A DNA stretch of 10,675 nucleotides. Origin: Candidatus Didemnitutus sp. GTDB taxonomy: Bacteria; Verrucomicrobiota; Verrucomicrobiia; Opitutales; Opitutaceae. Position numbers and translations under genes: made by a program. Location of the stretch: contig JAUXOH010000014.1 in NCBI GenBank assembly GCA_030682505.1, positions 1-10,675 of the forward strand. Direction: 5' to 3'. Below are positions 1 through 6,716 of the stretch, one piece after another (within the stretch, counting starts at the first letter, position 1; each line of letters opens with the position of its first letter). The notes beneath the pieces were generated by a model. The model was not told the origin of the DNA, searched no databases, and was given only the letters and a program-made list of their open reading frames with translations.

Positions 1-1
1 G

Positions 2-538
2 GGATGCTTTGGCCCGCAGGCCAATTGGATCATCTGCCCCTTGCTGAATCCCACCGGCATGGCCCGCGCCACGCGGGAAAATGCCGCCGGGATCGACCTG
101 AATCGCGACTACCGGCAACCGGTCACGCCGGAAGTTCGCGCCCACACCGGCTGGTTGCAGCGCCAGCCGCGCTTCCACGCGGCGATCTGCCTGCACGAGG
201 ACGATGAAGCGACGGGATTTTATCTCTACGAGCTCAATCCCGACCGCCGCCCCTCAGTGGCCGGCGTCGCCCTCGCGGCCGTCGCGCCCCTTTGCCCGAT
301 TGAGCAGGCCGCGGTCATTGACGGACGCGAGACGGATGCGCCGGGCATCATCCGTCCCATCACCGATCCGCTGCTGCGCGACCAATGGCCGGAAGCGATT
401 TATCTCCGCCACCATCACACGACCCTCTCCTACACCTTCGAGACGCCCACCACCCGACCGCTGGAGCAACGGACGGCCACACAGGCGGCGGCGATTCGTG
501 CCGCGCTGGAGATCCTCACGCGGGCAACGACGGGCTAG
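2..538 (+). CDS. M14-family zinc carboxypeptidase-like protein, 3' part
   Basis: This is the C-terminal 178 residues of a protein whose start lies left of the window; the frame is open from base 2. Fragment residues 16-19 read NPTG and 29-35 read GIDLNRD, matching the NPDG...GxDLNR signature of M14 metallocarboxypeptidases, in which Asn-Arg binds the substrate carboxylate. His65 (in LHEDDEATGF) fits the third zinc ligand and Glu148 (in YTFETPT) fits the general-base glutamate. The first zinc motif, HxxE, would be upstream and cannot be checked. The family removes C-terminal residues from peptides, and related bacterial enzymes trim murein peptides; which applies here is unknown. The stop codon TAG overlaps the stop of the converging pseudouridine synthase gene. 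Family assignment is fairly secure, substrate unknown. Confidence 0.8.
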   Translation, partial: GCFGPQANWIICPLLNPTGMARATRENAAGIDLNRDYRQPVTPEVRAHTGWLQRQPRFHAAICLHEDDEATGFYLYELNPDRRPSVAGVALAAVAPLCPIEQAAVIDGRETDAPGIIRPITDPLLRDQWPEAIYLRHHHTTLSYTFETPTTRPLEQRTATQAAAIRAALEILTRATTG

Positions 539-1443
539 TTTTTCGACTCCGCCGCATCGGCCCCTTCTGCCTCCGGCAACGGAGGAGCGACCTCGCCCCA
601 CGGTTTGGGTTGGGTCAATTTCTGCGCGACAAACCCATCGATCAATGCCTGGGCGTCCGCCCGGTTCAGGTCCATGTGCCGTTCGGCAAAATTCGCCAGA
701 TCCAGCGGCCACGGCGCGGTGAGGAGATAATCCAGGCCGGTCGCCCGCAGGTCGATCGCGGCACAATGCAGGGCTTGGCGCGTCAGCGGCAACAAGGCGG
801 TGTGCCGCGCCGTCCAGCCGTGGATCGCGAATTCCAAATAGAGCGTCGGATCCGGACCGTAGAGTTTGTCACCGACGACGGGGCGTCCGAACCATTCGGC
901 ATGCGCACGAATCTGGTGCTTTCGCCCCGTCACCAGCTCAACCCCGACGAGCGTATATCCGTTCTTCGTCGCCAGCGGATGAAAGACCGTCGTCGCCTCC
1001 TGCGCGCCGGTCGTTCCCACCTCCACGACCCGTTGCTTCACCGTCACGTTGGCGGTGGGATCAGGCCCGAGCGCCTGCTCAATCCGCACGGTTTCCGTCA
1101 ACTCCCCCGTCAAGAGCGCGACATAGGCTTTCCCGAGCATCCGTTTGGCGACCGCCTTTCCCAGACGGCTGCCCGTTGCCTCGTCCTTGGCGAGAATTAT
1201 CACTCCAGAAGTCTCGCGATCGAGCCGATAGATGAAGCGGATGGTTTGCAGTCCCAACCCTTCTCTTACCGCACCCGCCAGGCTCGACCACGGACCGTTC
1301 TTGGAGGGATGCACCACGAGCCAGCCGGGCTTGTCGATGACAAGCAACTTGTTGTCTTCAAAAATCACCCAACCCGGCAGGTCTGCCGGGTTGACCAGCG
1401 GAGCTTCCGCCGGTGGGATGTTTTCAAGTTGGTTTTCGGTCAT
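535..1443 (-). CDS. RluA-family RNA pseudouridine synthase
   Basis: A 302-residue protein predicted to isomerise specific uridines in rRNA or tRNA to pseudouridine in the cytoplasm. The catalytic core covers about residues 25-245. LLVIDKPGWLVVHPS (33-47) is the usual first motif. YRLDRETSG (72-80) is motif II with catalytic Asp75, and TGRKHQIRAHAEWFGRPVVGD (172 on) is the conserved KHQIR region. There is no N-terminal S4 RNA-binding domain. The C-terminal tail from about residue 255 is not part of the core, and its last 20 residues are Ala/Glu-rich. Most relatives have His at position 72, where this protein has Tyr. The ATG at 1443 has no clear Shine-Dalgarno. It diverges from the hibernation factor gene and converges with the carboxypeptidase gene, sharing CTAG at 535-538. 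RluA, RluC, RluD and TruC types cannot be separated by eye. Confidence 0.9.
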   Translation of the reverse strand: MTENQLENIPPAEAPLVNPADLPGWVIFEDNKLLVIDKPGWLVVHPSKNGPWSSLAGAVREGLGLQTIRFIYRLDRETSGVIILAKDEATGSRLGKAVAKRMLGKAYVALLTGELTETVRIEQALGPDPTANVTVKQRVVEVGTTGAQEATTVFHPLATKNGYTLVGVELVTGRKHQIRAHAEWFGRPVVGDKLYGPDPTLYLEFAIHGWTARHTALLPLTRQALHCAAIDLRATGLDYLLTAPWPLDLANFAERHMDLNRADAQALIDGFVAQKLTQPKPWGEVAPPLPEAEGADAAESKN

Positions 1444-1647
1444 CAGGAAATGTTCAAAAATTTTTATGACCCAATTTGGCCAAGAAGGGTTGCCAACTTT
1501 AGCCCGCCGGATAATCGTCCGGGTGTCGAATGAAGAACTTTCCTCCCACCGGAAAGAGCGGGCAGCCCGAGAGGCAGCCGCAACGGTATCCCCTTGGTTT
1601 CTTAACGGGCAGCGTCACGCACTTTCCCTTAACCCAACCTGACAAAT
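1444..1647. other. Divergent intergenic region
   Basis: About 200 bases separate two divergent genes, so promoters for both should lie here. The stretch next to the pseudouridine synthase start is unusually A+T-rich for this window and includes the 10-base palindrome AAAAATTTTT at 1456-1465. A small inverted repeat, CCGGA (1507-1511) and TCCGG (1518-1522), lies further in. I could not find a -35/-10 pair with good spacing in either direction, so no promoter is placed. Confidence 0.4.
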
Positions 1648-2025
1648 ATGAATAATCCGAATCCATCCCACGAAGTCATCATCTCCGGAATCCATCTCGA
1701 GCTCACCCCTTCCCTGAAATTCTACGTGCATGAGAAGATGGAACGATTGTTCCGCCATGATGAGCGCATCGTGCGGATCCGGGTGGACCTCGAGTGCGAC
1801 TCAAAGCACGACAAGCTGCACAAGTTCATTGCCAAAGCGACGCTCCAGCTCCGGGGACCGGACGTTGTGGCCACCGCTGTCTCTGAAGAGTGCCACAAGT
1901 CCGTCGATCTGCTCGTCGACAAGCTCGATCACATTCTGCACAAGCGCCACGGCATCGCAAAGGACAAGAGGAATCACCCCCACGCCGTCGAATGGGACGA
2001 CGTCACGCTGCCCAAGGCGATCTAG
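1648..2025 (+). CDS. hpf: Ribosome hibernation-promoting factor, short form (HPF/YfiA family)
   Basis: A 125-residue protein of the HPF/YfiA (ribosomal subunit interface, S30AE) family, which binds the decoding region of the 30S subunit and inactivates ribosomes in slow growth or stress. The fold fits the family: an opening strand with the ISGIHLELTPSLKFYV pattern (12-27), a helix with KMERLFRHDERI (30-41), strands RIRVDLEC (43-50) and HKFIAKATLQLRG (58-70), then a long helix SEECHKSVDLLVDKLDHIL (79-97). Basic KLHK and HKRHG segments suit rRNA binding. It lacks the C-terminal dimerisation domain of long HPF (about 180 residues), so it would act as short HPF or YfiA. The start is the ATG at 1648, with no Shine-Dalgarno visible. 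It appears monocistronic, closed by a strong terminator 28 bases after its stop. Confidence 0.92.
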   Translation: MNNPNPSHEVIISGIHLELTPSLKFYVHEKMERLFRHDERIVRIRVDLECDSKHDKLHKFIAKATLQLRGPDVVATAVSEECHKSVDLLVDKLDHILHKRHGIAKDKRNHPHAVEWDDVTLPKAI

Positions 2026-2053
2026 CCCCGGCACCCGTTCGCCCGTTGCACCC

Positions 2054-2083
2054 GGCCCGCTTCGCAGCGGGCCTTTTTCTTTT
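2054..2083 (+). terminator. Rho-independent terminator after hpf
   Basis: A perfect 7-bp stem, GGCCCGC (2054-2060) with GCGGGCC (2067-2073), encloses a 6-base loop TTCGCA. It is followed at once by TTTTTCTTTT (2074-2083). This is a textbook intrinsic terminator and separates hpf from the histidine genes. Confidence 0.93.
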
Positions 2084-2130
2084 CCGCGACGGATCAGGGC
2101 ACCCCTTCCGGGCTGACCACGCGGGGCGCT

Positions 2131-2142
2131 CTGGGATCCCAG
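2131..2142. promoter_or_regulatory. Perfect 12-bp palindrome upstream of hutH (possible operator)
   Basis: CTGGGATCCCAG is a perfect palindrome ending 49 bases before the hutH start, in the only gap from which the three hut genes could be transcribed. Such a site could bind a dimeric regulator. It does not resemble the HutC operator I know from proteobacteria. No regulator gene is nearby and no convincing -35/-10 was found, so its role is a guess. Confidence 0.35.
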
Positions 2143-2161
2143 CGAGCGAAGAAAAGCCGCG

Positions 2162-2178
2162 CTGATTGCGCAGATCAG
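2162..2178 (+). promoter_or_regulatory. Inverted repeat just before the hutH ribosome binding site
   Basis: CTGAT (2162-2166) and ATCAG (2174-2178) form an inverted repeat around TGCGCAG, which itself contains the palindrome TGCGCA. It ends 3 bases before GGAG of the ribosome binding site, so it could be a second operator half or a small hairpin in the mRNA leader. The stem is short and chance is not excluded. Confidence 0.25.
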
Positions 2179-2181
2179 TCT

Positions 2182-2185
2182 GGAG
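2182..2185 (+). promoter_or_regulatory. Shine-Dalgarno of hutH
   Basis: GGAG with a 6-base spacer to the ATG at 2192. It decides the start of HutH in favour of this ATG rather than the in-frame ATG 33 bases downstream (Met12), and it is the clearest ribosome binding site in the window. Confidence 0.7.
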
Positions 2186-2191
2186 CAATCT

Positions 2192-3760
2192 ATGACACTC
2201 GTCACACTGCCCGTTCCCTTGACCATGCGTCCCTACCTTCTCGACGGAAAGAACCTGAATCTCGCGCGCATCCGTAAAATCGTGGCCAGTGGCCAGCCGA
2301 TTGCGCTCAGTCCCAGCGCCCGCCGCCGCATGAAAGCCTCGCGGGCGATCGTCGAACGCCTGCATCACGACCCGGCTCCGCACTACGGCATCAACACGGG
2401 CTTCGGCATCCTGGCCCACCAACGCGTGCCCGCGGTCGATATCGAGAAGCTGCAGGAAAACCTCGTCCTCAGTCACGCCGTGGGGGTGGGCGATGAAGTC
2501 CCTGCCGAAATCGTGCGCCTGATGCTCCTGCTCAAGGTCAACGGCCTGGCCGTCGGTCTGTCCGGCGTGACGCTGCGGTTGGTCGAACACCTCATTCGGT
2601 TCTACAACGCCGATGCCCTGCCCATTGTGTACACCAAGGGTTCGCTCGGGGCGTCGGGTGATTTGGCGCCCCTCGCGCACCTCGTGCTGCCCGTGCTCGG
2701 CCTCGGCAAGATGGATTTTCAAGGCAAGCGCCAGTCCGCGAAGTTGGTGCTCCGGAAACTCGGCCTCGCTCCGCTCCGGCTCCGCTCCAAGGAAGGCTTG
2801 GGCCTGATCAACGGCACCCAATTCATGTCGGCCTACGCCGTGCATTGCCTGCTCCGGATCGAGACCGTCTGCAAGACCGCCGACATCGCCGCGGCGACGA
2901 CCCTCGAAGCCGCCCGCGGCAGTGCCGCGCCCTTCGACGCCCGCATCCACGACGCCCGACCCCACCCCGGCCAGCGGGAGGTCGCCCGGAACTTGCGCGC
3001 CCTGCTGCGCGGCTCGGAGATTCTCCCGTCGCACGCCGATTGCGCCAAGGTGCAGGACCCCTACTCGCTGCGTTGCGTGCCCCAAGTGCATGGCGCCGTG
3101 CGTCTCGCCGTCACCCATGCCCGCGAGGTGGTCGAGACCGAGATCAATTCCGCGACGGACAATCCCCTCGTGTTCGAAAACGGCGACGTCATCAGCGGCG
3201 GCAATTTCCATGGCGAGCCCCTGGCCTTCGTGCTCGACTACCTCGCCATCGCCACCGCCGAGATCGCGTCCATTTCCGAACGCCGCATCTACATGCTGCT
3301 CCACGGCGACACGATCGGCGACCTCAAGGTGCCGCGCTTGCTGATGAAGGACACCGGCCTCAATTCCGGGTTCATGATTCCGCAATACACCGCGGCCGCC
3401 CTCGTCTCCGAGAACAAGATCTTCGCCCATCCCGCCTCGGTCGACTCGATCCCCTCCTCGCTCGGCCAGGAAGATCACGTTTCGATGGGCTCCATCAGCG
3501 CCACCAAGCTGCTCGAGGTGGTGAAGAACACGGAAACCGTGCTCGCCATCGAGTTCATGTGCTCCGCCCAAGGCTTGGAGTTTCACCGCCCGCTCAAGTC
3601 GGGCCGCGGCGTCGAGGCGGCCTTCGGCGAGATCCGGCGCGTGGTGCCCTTTGCCCAGGCCGATCGTCTCTTCCACGACGACGTGCAATCGGCGCTCATC
3701 CTCATGCGCAGCGGCAAGGTCGTCGCCGCGGCGGAGCGGGCCGCCGGCAAACTGCTCTAA
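2192..3760 (+). CDS. hutH: Histidine ammonia-lyase
   Basis: A 522-residue enzyme that deaminates L-histidine to trans-urocanate and ammonia, the first step of histidine use. GSLGASGDLAPLAHL (150-164) contains Ala154-Ser155-Gly156, the triad that cyclises to the MIO electrophilic cofactor. HYGINTGFG (64-72) carries the catalytic tyrosine (Tyr65). The selectivity pair is Ser94-His95 in NLVLSHAVGVG, the form typical of histidine lyases rather than tyrosine (His-Leu) or phenylalanine (Phe-Leu) lyases. QDPYSLRCVPQVHGA (288-302) and GQEDHVSMGS are further lyase signatures. It is slightly longer than the usual 500-510 residues because of about 12 extra N-terminal residues; the start is backed by a GGAG site. 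It leads the hutH-hutU-hutI run, 18 bases before hutU. Two short inverted repeats precede it. Confidence 0.96.
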   Translation: MTLVTLPVPLTMRPYLLDGKNLNLARIRKIVASGQPIALSPSARRRMKASRAIVERLHHDPAPHYGINTGFGILAHQRVPAVDIEKLQENLVLSHAVGVGDEVPAEIVRLMLLLKVNGLAVGLSGVTLRLVEHLIRFYNADALPIVYTKGSLGASGDLAPLAHLVLPVLGLGKMDFQGKRQSAKLVLRKLGLAPLRLRSKEGLGLINGTQFMSAYAVHCLLRIETVCKTADIAAATTLEAARGSAAPFDARIHDARPHPGQREVARNLRALLRGSEILPSHADCAKVQDPYSLRCVPQVHGAVRLAVTHAREVVETEINSATDNPLVFENGDVISGGNFHGEPLAFVLDYLAIATAEIASISERRIYMLLHGDTIGDLKVPRLLMKDTGLNSGFMIPQYTAAALVSENKIFAHPASVDSIPSSLGQEDHVSMGSISATKLLEVVKNTETVLAIEFMCSAQGLEFHRPLKSGRGVEAAFGEIRRVVPFAQADRLFHDDVQSALILMRSGKVVAAAERAAGKLL

Positions 3761-3778
3761 CCCCAGTCCCTTCCCGTC

Positions 3779-5464
3779 ATGGCTCGCGCGAAATCTCAAC
3801 CTCCCGTCTCCTCAGCCCGTCCGGTGCGCGCCCCGCGCGGCACCAAGCTCACCTGCCGGACGTGGGCCGCCGAGGCCGCCATGCGGATGTTGATGAACAA
3901 CCTTGACCCCGAGGTCGCCGAGCGGCCGGACGAGCTGGTCGTTTACGGCGGTCGGGGCAAAGCCGCGCGCAATTGGGCGAGCTTCGACGCCATCATCGCC
4001 ACGCTGCGCAGGCTGGCGCCGGACGAAACCCTCCTCGTGCAGTCGGGCAAACCCGTGGGCGTGGTTCGCACGCATCCCGATGCGCCGCGCGTCCTGCTCG
4101 CCAACAGCAACCTCGTGCCGAAGTGGGCGACGCAGGAAATTTTCGACGACTTCGAAAAGCGCGGCCTGATGATGTATGGGCAGATGACCGCCGGTTCCTG
4201 GATCTACATCGGCACGCAGGGCATTCTCCAGGGCACCTACGAGACCTTTGCCGAAGCCGGACGCCAGCATTTCGGCGGCAACCTCGCCGGTCGTCTCTGC
4301 GTCACGGGCGGGTGTGGCGGCATGGGCGGCGCCCAACCGCTCGCCATCACCATGGCCGAGGGCACCTGCCTGATCGCCGACGTCGACAAGTCGCGCCTGC
4401 AAAAACGCCGGCATGACCGTTATCTGGACGAGATCGCCCCGTCCCTCGATCAGGCGATCGACCGGGCCGTTCATTGCGCGAAGCAGAAGGAGGCCCGCAG
4501 CATCGGCGTCGTGGCGAACGTCGTCGATCTGCTCGAGCGACTGATCGCCCGGAAGATTTCCGTCGATGTCTTGACCGACCAGACCAGCGCGCACGACCCG
4601 CTGGTGGGCTACGTGCCCGTCGGCTACGATCTCAAGGCGGCGGCGGTCCTGCGGAAGAAGGACCCGAAGAAATATCAAAAGTTCTCTCTCGCGACGATGG
4701 CGCAACACGTCAGGGCGATGCTGGTCTTGCAAAAGCGCGGCGCGCAGACCTTCGATTACGGCAACAATCTCCGGCAGCACGCGCTCGATCAGGGGGTGAA
4801 GCGGGCTTACGATTTCCCGGGTTTTGTCCCGGCCTACATCCGGCCGCAGTTTTGCCTCGGGCGCGGACCCTTCCGCTGGGTCGCGCTCTCCGGCGATCCG
4901 GAGGATATCGCGGCGACCGACCGGGCCATCATGGAACTTTTTCCGCAGGACACCGCCCTGCATCGCTGGCTGACCATGGCGAAAGAACGCGTCGCCTTCC
5001 AGGGTCTGCCTGCGCGCATCTGCTGGCTGGGCTTGGGTGAACGCCACCGCGCCGGCCTGCTCTTCAACCAGATGGTGGCTGACGGCCGGGTGAAGGCGCC
5101 CCTCGTCATCGGGCGCGATCACCTCGACTGCGGCTCGGTGGCCAGCCCGAACCGCGAAACGGAGGCGATGAAGGACGGTTCCGACGCCATCAGCGATTGG
5201 GCCCTGCTCAACGCGATGGTCAACATCGCGAGCGGCGCGTCGTGGGTCAGCTTCCATCACGGCGGCGGCGTCGGGATCGGCTACAGCCAGCACGCCGGAC
5301 AGGTCATCGTCGCGGACGGCACGCCGGAGGCCGCCCGGCGCCTGGAGCGCGTGCTGACCAACGATCCCATGATGGGCGTCTTTCGCCACGCCGACGCGGG
5401 CTACGAACTCGCGCAGCAATGCGCCCGTGAGCTCAAGGTCCCGATTCCGATGAAGACGTGGTGA
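3779..5464 (+). CDS. hutU: Urocanate hydratase (urocanase)
   Basis: A 561-residue cytosolic enzyme that adds water to urocanate to give 4-imidazolone-5-propionate, using tightly bound NAD+ as an electrophile. Diagnostic segments are NNLDPEVAE (40-48), the NAD-binding glycine run TGGCGGMGGAQPLA (176-189), QFCLGRGPFRWVALSGDPED (357-376) and SWVSFHHGGGVGIGYSQHAG (488-507). LPARICWLGLG (410-420) places the active-site cysteine at Cys415, equivalent to Cys410 of the Pseudomonas putida enzyme. The glycine loop has Cys179 where Leu is common, probably harmless. Length is normal (about 550-560). The start at 3779 gives the expected short leader before RAPRGTKL, although no Shine-Dalgarno is visible in the 18-base gap after hutH, which points to translation within one operon transcript. 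Confidence 0.97.
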   Translation: MARAKSQPPVSSARPVRAPRGTKLTCRTWAAEAAMRMLMNNLDPEVAERPDELVVYGGRGKAARNWASFDAIIATLRRLAPDETLLVQSGKPVGVVRTHPDAPRVLLANSNLVPKWATQEIFDDFEKRGLMMYGQMTAGSWIYIGTQGILQGTYETFAEAGRQHFGGNLAGRLCVTGGCGGMGGAQPLAITMAEGTCLIADVDKSRLQKRRHDRYLDEIAPSLDQAIDRAVHCAKQKEARSIGVVANVVDLLERLIARKISVDVLTDQTSAHDPLVGYVPVGYDLKAAAVLRKKDPKKYQKFSLATMAQHVRAMLVLQKRGAQTFDYGNNLRQHALDQGVKRAYDFPGFVPAYIRPQFCLGRGPFRWVALSGDPEDIAATDRAIMELFPQDTALHRWLTMAKERVAFQGLPARICWLGLGERHRAGLLFNQMVADGRVKAPLVIGRDHLDCGSVASPNRETEAMKDGSDAISDWALLNAMVNIASGASWVSFHHGGGVGIGYSQHAGQVIVADGTPEAARRLERVLTNDPMMGVFRHADAGYELAQQCARELKVPIPMKTW

Positions 5465-5510
5465 TGCCTTCAGCTGTGCCATCCCTGAAACCCTTGGTTA
5501 ATTTCGTCTG

Positions 5511-6716
5511 ATGCCTCTCCTCATTCGCAACGCCCGCATTCTCACCCTCGCCGGTTCTCCCGGAGCCCGCCGCGGCGCGGCGCTGCGCGAACTCGCGATC
5601 ATTCCCCACGGCGAGGTGCTCGTGGTCGATGATCGCATCGCCGCCGTCGGCGAAAAGGTCGACGCCCCGGCCGGGGCCGAGGTGATCGATGCCAGCGGCC
5701 GCGTGCTCATGCCCGGATTCGTGGATTGCCACACGCACGCCTGCTGGGCGGGCGAGCGCCTCGACGAATGGGAAAAGAAACTCAACGGCGTCCCCTACCT
5801 CGACATCCTCAAGGCCGGCGGCGGCATTCACTCGACCGTGCGCGCTGTGCGCGAAGCGACCCAAAAGCAACTCGCCGCTTCCCTGCGCGAACGCCTCGGC
5901 CAGATGCTCGTGGCGGGCACCACCACCGTGGAGGTGAAGAGCGGCTATGGCCTGAACACCGAGACGGAACTCAAGATGTTGCGCGCCATCCGGCGGGCCG
6001 CGAGCGACTGGCCCGGCACCGTGGTGGCGACCGCCCTGCTCGGTCACGCGGTCGAGGGCAACCTGGACGACTATTCGCGCATGGTGGTGAAGGAAATGCT
6101 CGCGGAGGTGTCGCGGGAGTTTCCGGACATCGCCGTCGACGCATATGTCGAAAAGGAATCGTGGTCCGTCGAGGCCTGCGTGCGGTTGTTCGAAAAGGCC
6201 CGCAAGCATCATTCGCTGCGCGTGCATGCGGATCAGTTCAATTCCCTCGGCATGATTGCGGAGGCCATCCGGCTCCACGCCCGCAGCGTGGACCACCTCG
6301 AGGCCTCCACCAAGGCGGACCTCGTCGCCCTGGCCGCCTCGGAAACCTTCGGCGTCATTCTGCCCGCCACCGGTTTCCACACCGACCAACGATTCGCCAA
6401 GGCCGGCTTTTTCGCGGACCAGGGCGGCGCCCTCGCGCTGGCGACCAACTGCAATCCCGGGTCGTCACCGACGCACTCGATGCCTTTCGCCATCGCGCTC
6501 GCCGTGCGCTTCTGCGGCTTGCTGCCCGCCGAGGCGATTGTCGCGGCCACCTTCAATCCCGCCGTGCTGCTCGGCTTGAATGACCGCGGCTCCATCGAGG
6601 TTGGCAAACGCGCCGACCTGCTGCTGCTGCACCACAAGGATGAGCGTCAGCTCGCCTACGAACTCGGGGGCAATCCCGTCGCGGTCGTGATCTGCAACGG
6701 TCAGCGCCCGGCCTAG
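5511..6716 (+). CDS. hutI: Imidazolonepropionase
   Basis: A 401-residue amidohydrolase that opens the imidazolone ring of 4-imidazolone-5-propionate to give N-formimino-L-glutamate. GFVDCHTHACWAGER (69-83) supplies His74 and His76 of the metal site. RVHADQFNS (237-245) supplies His239, and LLGHA places His179 near the substrate. Spacing matches the Bacillus subtilis ligands His80, His82, His249 and Asp324. At the Asp324 position this protein has Asn313 (ATNCNPGSSPTHSM), a possible change to a metal ligand. The rest is intact and length is normal (about 400-420), so it is probably active or a subgroup variant. It starts 46 bases after hutU without a clear Shine-Dalgarno and ends in a TAG whose bases also form the stop of the opposing ftcD. 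Confidence 0.95.
   Translation: MPLLIRNARILTLAGSPGARRGAALRELAIIPHGEVLVVDDRIAAVGEKVDAPAGAEVIDASGRVLMPGFVDCHTHACWAGERLDEWEKKLNGVPYLDILKAGGGIHSTVRAVREATQKQLAASLRERLGQMLVAGTTTVEVKSGYGLNTETELKMLRAIRRAASDWPGTVVATALLGHAVEGNLDDYSRMVVKEMLAEVSREFPDIAVDAYVEKESWSVEACVRLFEKARKHHSLRVHADQFNSLGMIAEAIRLHARSVDHLEASTKADLVALAASETFGVILPATGFHTDQRFAKAGFFADQGGALALATNCNPGSSPTHSMPFAIALAVRFCGLLPAEAIVAATFNPAVLLGLNDRGSIEVGKRADLLLLHHKDERQLAYELGGNPVAVVICNGQRPA

Noticed and set aside
1490..1515. TTGCCA (1490-1495) and GATAAT (1510-1515) as a promoter for hpf
   Set aside because: The hexamers are good but the spacer is only 14 bases, too short for a standard sigma-70 promoter.
385..1533. Plus-strand frame opposite the pseudouridine synthase gene
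   Set aside because: It overlaps both the carboxypeptidase end and the full pseudouridine synthase gene and has no motifs. The RluA signatures on the other strand are decisive.
2003..3799. Very long open frame on the minus strand opposite hutH (about 598 codons)
   Set aside because: It is fully antisense to a gene with unmistakable HutH motifs. Its product is a His/Gly/Arg/Asp-rich sequence without domain signatures, as expected from the complement of GC-rich codons.
3812..5482. Long minus-strand frame opposite hutU (about 556 codons)
   Set aside because: Antisense shadow of a clear urocanase gene. No recognisable motifs, and composition is dictated by the opposite codons.
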